From contig NZ_JAGILA010000011.1 in the NCBI RefSeq assembly GCF_017874595.1, positions 1 through 64,000 of the forward strand: a DNA stretch of 64,000 nt, written 5' to 3'. Positions within the stretch are counted from its first letter, which is position 1. Every line of letters begins with the position of its first letter. The notes beneath the pieces are model-generated. The model had not been told where the DNA came from. It was given only the letters and a program-made list of their open reading frames with translations, and did not search any database. Positions 17,955-27,997 of the stretch are shown piece after piece. The stretch comes from Sinorhizobium kostiense. GTDB taxonomy: Bacteria; Pseudomonadota; Alphaproteobacteria; Rhizobiales; Rhizobiaceae. Made by a program: the position numbers and the translations under genes.

Positions 17955-18366
17955 ATGGTCATCCTTTCGTGCACTTGGTCGAGGCTCGTTTTCGAGCCAG
18001 TGCCGCCATTTGAGCGCCTATGTGTATTGACGCTATGTCCGCCCGGCCGGACTTTTGTAACGGCATGTATCGCGGAAGCAGCGGAGCGAACTCGGCGCCG
18101 ATCGTTACGCAATCATTTTGGGGAAGAGGGCGCGCGTGACACGTGAGGCGCGGGCCACGATAGAAGAGGTTCGCGACTCGTTCCAATGAGATGGCTCTGC
18201 CGTTTCTCTGTCAGGGCGCCATTCATCGGCGCGTATGATCCCGTCAATAGCGCTGCTGAACTGCGCTTGGCCTCACCCAGCCTTTTGACCAGCAGCTTTC
18301 ATCGCGTTCCATCTGGCGGTCCGGATGGTTGTCGCTGTACGGGACGCCACAGTACCCGCGGCGACG
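17955..18366. other. Intergenic region, no convincing gene
   Basis: About 410 bases. The open frames here are short or run antisense through the cupin and epoxide hydrolase genes. I see no clear repeat or hairpin. It should hold the promoter for the cupin gene. Confidence 0.4.
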
Positions 18367-19095
18367 TCAGAACAGCGCGTAATCCGACAGTTCGATTGTG
18401 ACGGCATTGAAATCGCGGTCGAGAGTGCCATCCGGCTTGAGCGTGAACACGCTGCGGCGGGTCGGGTACTTCAGCCCGTCAACGTCGACGTAATCAGATA
18501 TAAAGTGCGCGGCCGGCGTGTCCGCCCACACATCAACCGTATAATCGTGACGGCGCAGCAGCCCATCCGAGCCGAAGTAGAAGCGCTGTTCCCGCGTGTG
18601 GCTGTGTACGCCTTCAGGAAACCGGACAGCGACGCCGCGAAGCGTCTCGCCTTCGTTCTCGACCGGGGCGACGTCGCGAGCTTCATAGCCGGGTTCGCCG
18701 AACACGAACGGCGTCGCATGATACGTCCACATGGCATAGCCGTTGAAGTAGGCGAGGTTCAGCGGGTCCCATTGTCCGTTGAAGCTGCGATCGAACGCTT
18801 CACGTCCGTTGTCTCGCTCGGCGATAATCGAGCCATCTCCGGCGGTGATCTCCACATGCTCGGGAGTCCAGGTCATCGTCCAATCCGGTTCGCCAAAGGG
18901 AGTAACTCGGGTCCACTGCCGGTGGAACTCGCTTGTTGCACGACGCGGCACAGGGATCAAAGGGGCGCCTTTCAGCTCCCATAGCTTTCCACCGCTCAGT
19001 ATGGTTGAGGCAATACCCTTGAACTTATCCCAGCGGTCGCGCCCGCCATGCGCTTCCAGAGCCTCTTCCAGCAGCGGGTGCAACTTGTCACGCAT
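18367..19095 (-). CDS. Conserved hypothetical protein, 242 aa
   Basis: The start MRDKLHPLLEEALEAHGG is set by GAGGAGA upstream; the longer frame has no ribosome binding site. The opening AHGGRDRWDKFKGIASTI pattern and the beta-rich remainder (many Trp, Tyr and Phe) resemble conserved proteins of unknown function, loosely like lipoprotein-carrier folds. There is no signal peptide. It stands alone between the cupin and AhpD-like genes. No function is assigned. Confidence 0.7.
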   Translation of the reverse strand: MRDKLHPLLEEALEAHGGRDRWDKFKGIASTILSGGKLWELKGAPLIPVPRRATSEFHRQWTRVTPFGEPDWTMTWTPEHVEITAGDGSIIAERDNGREAFDRSFNGQWDPLNLAYFNGYAMWTYHATPFVFGEPGYEARDVAPVENEGETLRGVAVRFPEGVHSHTREQRFYFGSDGLLRRHDYTVDVWADTPAAHFISDYVDVDGLKYPTRRSVFTLKPDGTLDRDFNAVTIELSDYALF

Positions 19096-19474
19096 CGATC
19101 TTCTCCTCAAATGGGATCCATGACGATTATTGACGCACCTGATCTTTTGCCGCTCGGAGCGACGTAGGTCCCACGAGGCTTCCAGTAGAACCCGTGCCGA
19201 CCATGTGCCCGGAATGCAAGAGACGACTCCCGAACATGAACTTTGGCCGAGGATAGCATCTTTTGGGACGCTTGAGATCGCAAGAAATTGGGCTGAGATG
19301 GTCTCCGATACCAACTCCTACGTGGCGTTCACGGTGCAGATCTGACCACATACTGATCGCCGTCATTACATGGGGCGATCTCAACGAGAGACTTCATGAT
19401 GCCTCGTTGACACGCAAACGGAAGGGGAGTTTGTGGACGCGCGCGACCGCGAGTCCACAAAGCATCCCTCCGCT
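19096..19474. other. Intergenic region, no convincing gene
   Basis: About 380 bases separate the hypothetical gene from the AhpD-like gene. Short frames lack homology and start signals, and no clear repeat was seen. Confidence 0.4.
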
Positions 19475-19930
19475 TTATTTTTCAATCGCAGCCTGTGGCG
19501 TATTTCGGAAACTGATCGCCATGCGATTATAGGCGTTCATCAGGCCGGTCGCGATCGTCAAGTCAACGAGCTCCCGCTCGTCGAAGACGGCCCGCGCGGC
19601 CTCGTAGGCTTCATCGGGAACGCCGGTCTCGGCGACGCGCGTCACCGTTTCGGCCCAGGCAAAGGCGGCCCGCTCACGCTCGTCGAAGAGATTTCCGGCT
19701 TCCCTCCACGCCTGCACAAGCGCGATCTTCTCGATTTTCTGCCCTTTCTTCAGCAGGTCGCGCGTGTGCATGTCGAGGCAGTAGGCGCAATTGTTGATCT
19801 GCGAGATACGAAGATAGACCAATTCGACCAGCTCCGAAGGGAGGCCGCTCTGCAGGATGTAGCCGTACACTCCGCCAAGGGCTTTGACGCCGGCCGGCGC
19901 GATTTGATTGTAGTCGAGACGCTTGCTCAT
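19475..19930 (-). CDS. AhpD-like / carboxymuconolactone decarboxylase family protein
   Basis: A 151-aa all-helical protein with the AhpD-type redox motif NNCAYCLDMH (C48, C51, H55). AhpD-like proteins use this CxxC-x3-H centre as an alkylhydroperoxidase or disulfide reductase. GAGGAAC precedes the start. The gene ends a short same-strand group with the cupin gene 23 bases upstream and the flavoprotein further upstream, which suggests a redox-stress operon. Confidence 0.9.
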   Translation of the reverse strand: MSKRLDYNQIAPAGVKALGGVYGYILQSGLPSELVELVYLRISQINNCAYCLDMHTRDLLKKGQKIEKIALVQAWREAGNLFDERERAAFAWAETVTRVAETGVPDEAYEAARAVFDERELVDLTIATGLMNAYNRMAISFRNTPQAAIEK

Positions 19931-19953
19931 CGTTTGTTCCTCAAAAGGTCGGT

Positions 19954-20370
19954 TTACTCGATGGGGGTGGTCAGTGCCTTTTCATCGCTATCGAGGACGA
20001 ATACGGCGAGGAGCCTTGCGGGCTTGGTCTTGCTCGCATTGCGGCTGACGAGATGCTTGGACGCCGGCGGTTCGTGCCAGCTCTCGCCGGCGCGATAGAC
20101 CTGCCTCGGGCCGTCATTCACCTTCGACTCGATTTCTCCAGAGAGGACGTAGGCGAAGATGAAGGACGAGTCCGCGTGCGCGTGCGGTACCGAAGCCCCG
20201 CCCGGCGGATAGTCGACGATTACAGCCTTCAGCGTTTTGCCCGGAATATTGGGTATGGTCTTTTCGAAATGTGGCGTGACAACTTCGCCGGAGCCATGCG
20301 CTGCGGCAGGCATGGCGGTGGCGATGGCGATGGCGGTCCACGCCGCGCCTATGATGAACCGTGCATTCAT
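19954..20370 (-). CDS. Secreted cupin-domain protein
   Basis: A 138-aa protein with a signal peptide (NARFIIGAAWTAIAIATAMPAAA) and a cupin barrel with metal-ligand pattern PHAHADSSFIFAYVLSGEIES and a late His in SKHLVS. The start at 20370 gives a normal signal peptide; GGAG lies somewhat far (about 12 bases) upstream. It lies 165 bases downstream of the NDH-2-like gene and 23 bases upstream of the AhpD-like gene. Function is unknown beyond a periplasmic metal-binding cupin. Confidence 0.82.
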   Translation of the reverse strand: MNARFIIGAAWTAIAIATAMPAAAHGSGEVVTPHFEKTIPNIPGKTLKAVIVDYPPGGASVPHAHADSSFIFAYVLSGEIESKVNDGPRQVYRAGESWHEPPASKHLVSRNASKTKPARLLAVFVLDSDEKALTTPIE

Positions 20371-20535
20371 GATGGCATTTCTCCTGTATAGGTTTTGAGG
20401 GGAAGCGAGCCCGTATCCTTTCGGATGGACGGGACGGGCGCGCTTGTGGCAGCCAGTCAAGTGCAGGTGGGTGCATCGGCTGCATCGAACGACCGTCGGC
20501 TTTCTGCGGCAACAGATCTTCATGCCCACGCGCGA

Positions 20536-21744
20536 TCAGGCGACGACGATGCGCAAGGGGTCTGCGGCCGCAAGAGCCGCAGCCCGTTCGGCACTCGGTG
20601 GATAGATCCATTCGGTGTTGATCCTGGTTTTCAGCTTTTTTGCTTCGGCACCGGAAAGCTTTATCTGGCGGTCCCATCCTTCGGTATAAACTGCGCCCCA
20701 TGGACCCAGATCGAGGCACGTGACGTACTTCTCCTGGGTGTAGGGTAGCGGATCCACCCCGAGCAAATCCGCAGCGACGTTGTGTCCAGCGGAGCGCCCG
20801 AGATTCTGGGCGTGCTGACAGCTCATCATGGTGCGGTTGCCGTCATCATCCGTCGCGGCGTAGGCAACATCACCGGTCGCATAGACGTTAGAGTGACCGA
20901 TGACCTTCAGGTTCCGATCGACATGGAGTCGTCCGAAAGCATCTTTTTCCGCGTCGACCTGCTTCGTTATGGGATTGGCGCGGGCGCCTGCCGTCCAGAC
21001 CACAGTGGCCGCGTCGATCCGCTCGCCGGACGCCAGCGTCACACCCTCGGGATCAATGGCGATAATCCCTTCGCCGAGACGGGTCTCCACCCCGAGTTCC
21101 GCGAACGCCTGCTCGATGACCGGGCGAGGGCCTGGTCCGAGATCCGGTCCAATCGCACCGTTGCGCTCGACGACGACTACGCGGACGTCGGCGTTTTTTC
21201 CGAGTGCGGCACGAAGACGATGCGGCATCTCTGCGGCCGTTTCGATCCCGGTGAAACCGCCGCCGGCGACGACCACCGTGTTGCGGGAGCGGCTTTCCGG
21301 AAGGCGCCGTAGTTCAGAAATATGTTCCTCGAGCACCGCAGCGTCGGCAAGCTGATCGACATTGAAGGCGTGAGCGAGCCCCGGGATGTCGGGACGGAAC
21401 AAAACGCTGCCCGTCGCCAGGACAAGCTTGCTATAGCTTATTGGGGTCTCGCGGCCCTTTTCGTCCGAATAGGTCACGGAGTTCTTTGCCGTTGAGACAG
21501 CCGTCGCATAGCCTTTGATGAAGCGTACGCCTGCATTGGCGAATATCTCAGACAAGGGTGCCCTCATCGTGGACGCGTTTTTCTCGTAGAGGCGTGGGCG
21601 GATGTGCAGTTCGGGCTGCGGGGCGATTACCGCAACCTCGACAGAACCGTCCGCCTTTCCCTGCTGGTCCAGCAGCCGCATGGCACCAAGTGCCGACCAC
21701 ATCCCGGCAAAGCCGGCGCCGATGATTAGAATTCGTTCGCTCAT
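20536..21744 (-). CDS. NDH-2-like NAD(P)/FAD-dependent oxidoreductase
   Basis: A 402-aa flavoprotein with two Rossmann motifs (ILIIGAGFAGMWSA at the N-terminus for FAD, and VVVAGGGFTGIETA near residue 160 for NAD(P)H) and the FAD-binding ATGDVAYA near residue 290. This is the pattern of type II NADH dehydrogenases and related reductases. No C-terminal membrane helix is obvious. GAGGAAC precedes the start. The gene is divergent from an Rrf2 regulator across a 35-bp palindrome and is the first gene of a probable unit with the cupin and AhpD-like genes. Confidence 0.88.
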   Translation of the reverse strand: MSERILIIGAGFAGMWSALGAMRLLDQQGKADGSVEVAVIAPQPELHIRPRLYEKNASTMRAPLSEIFANAGVRFIKGYATAVSTAKNSVTYSDEKGRETPISYSKLVLATGSVLFRPDIPGLAHAFNVDQLADAAVLEEHISELRRLPESRSRNTVVVAGGGFTGIETAAEMPHRLRAALGKNADVRVVVVERNGAIGPDLGPGPRPVIEQAFAELGVETRLGEGIIAIDPEGVTLASGERIDAATVVWTAGARANPITKQVDAEKDAFGRLHVDRNLKVIGHSNVYATGDVAYAATDDDGNRTMMSCQHAQNLGRSAGHNVAADLLGVDPLPYTQEKYVTCLDLGPWGAVYTEGWDRQIKLSGAEAKKLKTRINTEWIYPPSAERAAALAAADPLRIVVA

Positions 21745-21865
21745 GTCTGTTCCTCTTAGACAAGGCTTCGCTTTTGGCGGGACGACGTCCAGCCGGTCAG
21801 ACGATTACCGTTCAGCTAGCTGTCTCCGGACCGGAGACAGGTTTCGCGACGATCTTCATGGCGCC

Positions 21866-21900
21866 GCATTAACTACGACTATTATAATCGGAGTTAATGC
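21866..21900. promoter_or_regulatory. 35-bp palindromic operator, likely for the Rrf2 regulator
   Basis: Perfect nine-base arms GCATTAACT and AGTTAATGC flank a 17-base centre that is itself nearly symmetrical (CGA, TAT / ATA, TCG). Only two base pairs of the whole 35-bp dyad mismatch. It sits between the divergent flavoprotein and Rrf2 genes, so one bound protein could control both. Confidence 0.75.
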
Positions 21901-22025
21901 GCAACGATAATTCCGGCCGATTCTGGAGACGGATTGTCAATAGGAGGGAGACGGGAGAGGCATTGCAGAAACGGATCATCAATTGTATCTACGACTACAT
22001 TTGTCGTTGTTTTAGCGGTGGTTCC

Positions 22026-22562
22026 ATGGCGCATGTAAGCGCAGGCGTTGAATACGCTCTTCACTGTCTCCTTTACCTCATCGATGCGGAGGAGTTGGGC
22101 CAGCCGGCAAGCGCGCGCGATCTTGCCGAGTTGCAAAAGGTCCCTGCCGAATTTGTTGCGAAGCTTTTCACCAAACTCCAGAAAGCGGGCATCGTCGTCG
22201 CCCGTGAGGGGATTGGCGGTGGCTTTGCGCTCGCGCGTCCTGCGGCAGACATTACAGCACTCGATGTCATCGAAGCCGTCGATGGGCGTAAAGCGCTGTT
22301 CGAATGCAAGCAGATCCGTGCTCAGTGCGCACTTTTCGGAGACCGCTCGCCCTCATGGGCGGTGGACGGGGTTTGTTCCATTCACGCGGTTATGATCGAG
22401 GCTGAGAAGCGGACAAGGGACGTGCTGGCCAGTCACACGCTTGAAAGCATCGCAGGACGCGCAGCGGGGAAGGCACCCAAGGACCATGCGGGCCGTGTAA
22501 AAGAGTGGCTGGCGGCTCGCACGCCGCGGCGTCGCCGCCGCGGCAATGCAGCAAAAGGTTGA
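22026..22562 (+). CDS. Rrf2-family transcriptional regulator
   Basis: A 178-aa regulator with an Rrf2 winged helix: SAGVEYALHCLLYL, then ASARDLAELQKVPAEFVAKLFTKLQKAGIV and the wing GGFALARPAADITALDVIEAVDG. Three cysteines (near CKQIRAQC and GVCSIH) are in the position where family members bind an iron-sulfur cluster or sense redox by disulfides. The ATG at 22026 follows GGTGG; the upstream extension is not conserved. It is divergent from the NDH-2-like gene, and the palindrome between them is its likely operator. Confidence 0.9.
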   Translation: MAHVSAGVEYALHCLLYLIDAEELGQPASARDLAELQKVPAEFVAKLFTKLQKAGIVVAREGIGGGFALARPAADITALDVIEAVDGRKALFECKQIRAQCALFGDRSPSWAVDGVCSIHAVMIEAEKRTRDVLASHTLESIAGRAAGKAPKDHAGRVKEWLAARTPRRRRRGNAAKG

Positions 22563-22706
22563 TTACATATGCAGCTACCGCGGCAGGGAGCACGCATGAT
22601 GTCTCCCAGGCGCTCGACCAGACAACGTACCACCGGCCAATCGCGCAGCCTCGATCTCGCGCAGCGTTGCAGTCTATTGCGGCGATCGTTCAGGTACTGC
22701 CCGGGA

Positions 22707-22835
22707 CTAGAGCCTTTCCGGGTTAAATGGAAACATTCTGCCGGAGCAGGTTTTCGTCAGGGCAGAGGCGATTGCCGCAGGTCGTACCCGGAGGTACGGC
22801 CGAGGCGATCGCCTCTTAACCCGGAAAGGCTCTAG
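22707..22835. repeat. Palindromic intergenic element, RIME-like
   Basis: A 129-base element whose 20-base ends are perfect inverted copies beginning CTAGAGCCTTTCC. An inner palindrome GAGGCGATCGCCTC strengthens the fold. It resembles the Rhizobium-specific intergenic mosaic (RIME) elements and lies between the convergent Rrf2 and msrA genes, with no coding potential. Confidence 0.75.
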
Positions 22836-22892
22836 GTATCGGACCAGGCGGGAACGCATCAATAATCTCCGCGGCCGAAGACAAGCGGCCGG

Positions 22893-23399
22893 TTATTCGG
22901 CCGCTGACCTCCGGGGCAGCACCCAGTTGGGGCGTATAAAGTGGCAGGTGTAGCCGCTGGGGTAGCGCTCCAGATAATCCTGGTGCTCCGGCTCCGCCTC
23001 CCAGAAGTCTCCCGTTGGCTCGACTTCGGTCACCACCTTGCCCGGCCAGAGACCGGAGGCGTCGACGTCTGCGATGGTATCTTCGGCTATTCGCTTCTGC
23101 TCGTCGTCGACGTAGTAGATCGCCGATCGGTAGGAGCTGCCGAGATCGTTGCCCTGTCGGTCTCTCGTGGTGGGATCATGGATCTGGAAGAAGAACTCCA
23201 GAATCCGCCTGTAACTGATCGTCTCGGGATCGAAGGTGATCTCGATGCCTTCGGCGTGGGTACCATGATTGCGGTAGGTCGCATTCGGAACATCGCCGCC
23301 GGTGTAGCCCACGCGGGTCGCAATGACCCCGGGGAGCTTGCGGATCAAGTCCTGCATGCCCCAGAAGCAACCACCAGCCAAAACAGCTCTCTCGGTCAT
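22893..23399 (-). CDS. msrA: Peptide methionine sulfoxide reductase MsrA
   Basis: A 168-aa enzyme with catalytic C11 in AGGCFWGMQ and the family stretches [31 protein letters not shown] and YRSAIYY. It reduces the S epimer of methionine sulfoxide in proteins with thioredoxin. It lies one base downstream of msrB, so the two are co-transcribed. Its first 35 codons are duplicated at 3621-3737. Nearby trxB would supply reducing power. Confidence 0.95.
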   Translation of the reverse strand: MTERAVLAGGCFWGMQDLIRKLPGVIATRVGYTGGDVPNATYRNHGTHAEGIEITFDPETISYRRILEFFFQIHDPTTRDRQGNDLGSSYRSAIYYVDDEQKRIAEDTIADVDASGLWPGKVVTEVEPTGDFWEAEPEHQDYLERYPSGYTCHFIRPNWVLPRRSAAE

Positions 23400-23400
23400 T

Positions 23401-23844
23401 TCAGATATCCTCTACCTGGTTAATATACGCGCCGTAGCCGGCGGTCTCCATTTCCTCGCGCGGAATGAACCGCAGTGCGGCGGAATTGATGCAGTAGCGC
23501 AAGCCGCCCCGGTCCTCAGGGCCGTCTGAGAACACATGGCCCAGGTGGCTGTCGCCATGCTTCGAGCGCACCTCGGTGCGGATCATGCCATGCGAATCAT
23601 CCCTGAGTTCGTTGATATTTGCCGGTACGATCGGCTTCGTGAAGCTCGGCCAGCCGCAGCCGGAATCGAACTTGTCGGCCGAGGCGAACAGCGGTTCGCC
23701 TGAAACGATGTCGACATAGATCCCCGACCTTTTGTTGTCAGTGTACTCCCCGGTGAAGGGGCGTTCGGTGCCGTTCTGCTGGGTCACCCGATACTGTTCG
23801 GGCGTAAGCTTGCTGACCGCTTCGTCGGTTTTCCTATAGGTCAT
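23401..23844 (-). CDS. msrB: Peptide methionine sulfoxide reductase MsrB
   Basis: A 147-aa enzyme with GCGWPSF, HLGHVF and the catalytic Cys in [11 protein letters not shown]. It reduces the R epimer of methionine sulfoxide. I see no zinc-binding CxxC pair, so it belongs to the zinc-free form. The start at 23844 ([10 protein letters not shown]) is supported by AGGGAGAC upstream. It forms an operon with msrA, and its last codons are duplicated next to dipZ. Confidence 0.95.
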   Translation of the reverse strand: MTYRKTDEAVSKLTPEQYRVTQQNGTERPFTGEYTDNKRSGIYVDIVSGEPLFASADKFDSGCGWPSFTKPIVPANINELRDDSHGMIRTEVRSKHGDSHLGHVFSDGPEDRGGLRYCINSAALRFIPREEMETAGYGAYINQVEDI

Positions 23845-23953
23845 TGTCCTTGTCTCCCTTGCTGGATTTGTTGCCTGAATATGGCGAGCGGTGACGAGGA
23901 TTCCCAATATCGGATGTGCATAGATTCCATAGCCGAGCAAAAGGCGCACCCGC

Positions 23954-24829
23954 TCACGACCAGTCGTGCCGGGCCGCCAGCTGCGCGATCTTGCGGATCT
24001 CGAGCGGTGTGCCGGAACCGGAGACCGTCACAAATACCAGTTCGCGCTCTAGGGAAATCCCTTCCACCGGACGGGTAACGATGCCTTGCACGACGATGGA
24101 CCGCTCGGGCATGATGCAGATCGCACGGCCCTTGGCGACGACTTGCTGGACCCAGTCCTCGCGGTCGACGCTGAAGCGCGGCTGCATGACCGCATCATGA
24201 TCCATCAGGTGCTCGGTGATCTCGGTGTGGAACTCGCAGGCCAGCCGGTCGATATAGGGATAGGCCGCAATCGCCTCGGTGCTGACGACGTCCTTGCCAG
24301 CCAGCGGATGGCTCTCCGCGCAGGCGAGAAGGAACCGCTCGCGAAAGAGCGGCACGACGTTGAGCTTGGGATTGGGGCGCGGCGCCCGCGGCAGGATACA
24401 GGCGTGATACTTGCCCGAAAGCACTTCGTTCGCGCCTTCGCCGGCCAATAGCTGATGCATGTTGATCTTCACGGAAGGAAGCTCGCCAAGCGCGTCGTCA
24501 AAGAACGCGGCAAATGCGGCAGGGCCAATGGTCGGGGCGACAGCGATATCGAGAATACGGCGCCGGCCGAGCACCGTACTTTCGGAATGCTCGCGCACGT
24601 TTCTAAGCGCGAGCTCAATTCGCATGAACTCGGCCTGGACGTCGCGGCCGAGCGCGGTCAGGCGGCTGTCCTTGCCGTCGCGATAGATCAGCGGACTGCC
24701 CAAGTCTTCCTCGAGGCGCTGGATTGCCCGCGTGAGACTGGGCTGCGAGACACCGCTTCGACGCGCGGCTTCGGTGAAGTTCAATGTTTCAGCCAGATTG
24801 AGAAAGTACCTGACCTGATTGATTTCCAT
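23954..24829 (-). CDS. LysR-family transcriptional regulator
   Basis: A 291-aa LysR protein with the N-terminal helix-turn-helix ([41 protein letters not shown]) and a substrate-binding-like effector domain. The start at 24829 (MEINQVRYF) is chosen because the DNA-binding domain begins there. It lies downstream of trxB on the same strand; a trxB-LysR pair is a recurrent rhizobial arrangement. The effector and target genes are unknown. Confidence 0.92.
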   Translation of the reverse strand: MEINQVRYFLNLAETLNFTEAARRSGVSQPSLTRAIQRLEEDLGSPLIYRDGKDSRLTALGRDVQAEFMRIELALRNVREHSESTVLGRRRILDIAVAPTIGPAAFAAFFDDALGELPSVKINMHQLLAGEGANEVLSGKYHACILPRAPRPNPKLNVVPLFRERFLLACAESHPLAGKDVVSTEAIAAYPYIDRLACEFHTEITEHLMDHDAVMQPRFSVDREDWVQQVVAKGRAICIMPERSIVVQGIVTRPVEGISLERELVFVTVSGSGTPLEIRKIAQLAARHDWS

Positions 24830-25035
24830 GGATCGGTCTCGCTTGGGCTTGAATTGAACGGCCATAATCTCGGCAAGGGGAGACATTGACAGCTGCCGGA
24901 CACCGGTTGTCACTCCGGCGCCGTGCGAACGCAAGGGCATCCGGCAGGTGTGGGAAAGCGCGGACCTCCGCAGATGAACTGCGGCGGGTCCGCGCTTCGC
25001 CAAGGGGCTGGCGCGTTGTCGGTGATCCCCTGCAC

Positions 25036-26246
<1,211 letters not shown>

Positions 26247-26350
26247 GGGACGTTCCTTTCGTTGAACCGACCGGCAAGGCCGATCTGGGATGGTGGTTTC
26301 GTTCAAATTTCGGGATGCGGGCGAAGGCGGGCTACACCCCTTGTCGTTGG

Positions 26351-26881
26351 TCAAGCGTTGGTTGAGCGGAGCGCCGCGAGCGAGTCGACGGCAATCCAGA
26401 GCGAGAGGGCGAGCAGGCCGATGTCCTTGAGCAGGAACTGACCGGCAGCGACGGAAATCGCCGGAAAGCCGAGCTCCGGCACGGTGACTCCCGGGGTCGT
26501 CACCATAAAGCTAAGCGTGGTCGCGAACAGCCCGGCCGAGAGCAAGCCGCCGACCAGCGAGTAAACCGGGTTGACGAGCCGTGCCGCGATCAGGGCGCCG
26601 ATGCTGAGCTCGAGTATGCCGAGAAGGCTTGAGAAGGCCCTTACGCTGAAGAGCGAGTAGGTCCAGCTCAACAGCGGACTGTTGCCAACCAGGCCGGTCA
26701 GCCCTTCCGCTTCATAAGCTGTGAACTTCATGCCGCCGAACCAGCCATAGATCACGACCAGCGAAATATAGAGGCCAGCCGCGCTGACGGTCCGGCCGTG
26801 GTGCTCGGCCAGATCGAGGGAAACGGCGCGAGCCTGTGCGCGCGATTGAGCCGCGGCGCTGCGGATGGGAACATGAGGCAT
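26351..26881 (-). CDS. DUF417 (YkgB/RclC-like) membrane protein
   Basis: A 176-aa protein with four hydrophobic segments and the family motif YGWFGGMKFTAYEAEGLTGLV. In E. coli the homologue RclC belongs to the reactive-chlorine resistance operon, so a role in oxidant resistance is possible but inferred. The gene is divergent from a TetR regulator, with two operator-like dyads in its promoter region. The surroundings (trxB, msrA, msrB) also point to oxidative stress. Confidence 0.87.
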   Translation of the reverse strand: MPHVPIRSAAAQSRAQARAVSLDLAEHHGRTVSAAGLYISLVVIYGWFGGMKFTAYEAEGLTGLVGNSPLLSWTYSLFSVRAFSSLLGILELSIGALIAARLVNPVYSLVGGLLSAGLFATTLSFMVTTPGVTVPELGFPAISVAAGQFLLKDIGLLALSLWIAVDSLAALRSTNA

Positions 26882-26937
26882 TGTCTTCTCCTTGGATTGT
26901 CCGCGGTGGGCAATCCGCCCAGTTGATGCGGAGTAAA

Positions 26938-26986
26938 CGATACCGATCTGTATCGAATGAAATAAGAAGTATACCGATCTGTATCG
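26938..26986. promoter_or_regulatory. Two TetR-type operator dyads
   Basis: The dyad ATACCGATCTGTATCG occurs twice, 31 bases apart (26940-26955 and 26971-26986), upstream of the DUF417 gene. Each has GATAC/GTATC-type arms. A related site lies before the TetR gene at 27134-27148. Confidence 0.7.
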
Positions 26987-27133
26987 TTAGGCAAGGGCGG
27001 TCTTCGAAAGGATTCCGGCCTTGTTCCCCAGGGAACTCCCTTCTTCGGGAGAACGGTGAGCCGAAGCGGCGCTCGCTGAAAGGAGTGCCTCAAAAGCCCA
27101 CTTGTATTTGGCTCCCGCTACCGTTTATAAAAA

Positions 27134-27148
27134 GATACAGATCTGTCA
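27134..27148. promoter_or_regulatory. TetR-type operator, third copy
   Basis: GATACAGATCTGTCA shares the GATAC and ATCTGT elements of the two dyads at 26938-26986 and contains the palindrome ACAGATCTGT. It lies about 20 bases before the TetR start, as expected for autorepression. Confidence 0.6.
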
Positions 27149-27166
27149 CCTGTTGCGAGAACGATA

Positions 27167-27790
27167 ATGCGCCGTTCGGAAATCCGGGATCACCTGCTTG
27201 ACACCGCACTCCGGCTGTTCAACCAGCACGGCTATCACGCGACGGGCATCGACTTGATCATCGCCGAGGCCGGGGTGGCCAAGACGACGCTGTACCGGCA
27301 CTTCGAAACCAAGGAAGACCTGATCCTGGCCGCGCTCGAACGGCGCGACGAGGGGGACCGCAATGCCATGCGTGCCTTTGTCGAGCAGCATGCGAGCGAT
27401 CCGGTCGAGCGCCTTCTGGTGACGTTCGATTTCCTCGAGACTACGGTCCGCGACAAGCAGTTCCGCGGCTGCATCTTCGTGAGCGCGGCGGGGGAGCACA
27501 AGGACGCTGCCCATGCCGTGTTCCGCGCTGCCTTGATGCACAAACGCCTGGTAATCGCCTATTTTGAGGAACTCGCCCATGCGGCGCGGTTTGCGGAGCC
27601 GAAGCGGATCGCGACCGAGATCAACCTGCTGCACGAGGGCGCGATGGCTGTCGCACAGATGACCCGCATCGCCGAGCCTGCGCGGCAGGCCAGACGCATG
27701 GCAGGCCAGTTGCTCGCGGCGGAAGAGCGGTCTCCGTCAGCCCGCGGACGCAGGCCGGCGAACGCAAAGCCCCATCTCGCGCAGGGATGA
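27167..27790 (+). CDS. TetR-family transcriptional regulator
   Basis: A 207-aa repressor with N-terminal helix-turn-helix (RDHLLDTALRLFNQHGYHATGIDLIIAEAGVAKTTLYRHFETKEDLI pattern, residues 6-52) and a helical ligand-binding domain. FRGCIFVSAAGEH contains one Cys that might react with electrophiles, as in some redox-sensing TetR proteins; that is speculative. It is divergent from the DUF417 gene, and three related dyads in the gap are probable operators for both genes. Confidence 0.92.
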   Translation: MRRSEIRDHLLDTALRLFNQHGYHATGIDLIIAEAGVAKTTLYRHFETKEDLILAALERRDEGDRNAMRAFVEQHASDPVERLLVTFDFLETTVRDKQFRGCIFVSAAGEHKDAAHAVFRAALMHKRLVIAYFEELAHAARFAEPKRIATEINLLHEGAMAVAQMTRIAEPARQARRMAGQLLAAEERSPSARGRRPANAKPHLAQG

Positions 27791-27997
27791 GGGCGTAGCT
27801 TTAGATTCCCGCTAGGCAACGGCAAGGGAGATCAAATAGCGAACAGAAGCGGATGGACGGATATTGCGCTAGACTTAGCGGTTGGGTGGGATTGTCGCTA
27901 TGCGAGCTTCGGTGCCAGAATGACCAGTATCCGGAAGAAACGGACGTTCGCCCCTGTGCCCCGATAACGACGGCTGGCAGCTTAGCGGAGGATAGTG

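Noticed and set aside
17253-18146. 297-aa plus-strand frame
   Set aside because: It runs antisense through the epoxide hydrolase and cupin genes, both of which have clear family motifs; typical G+C-rich shadow.
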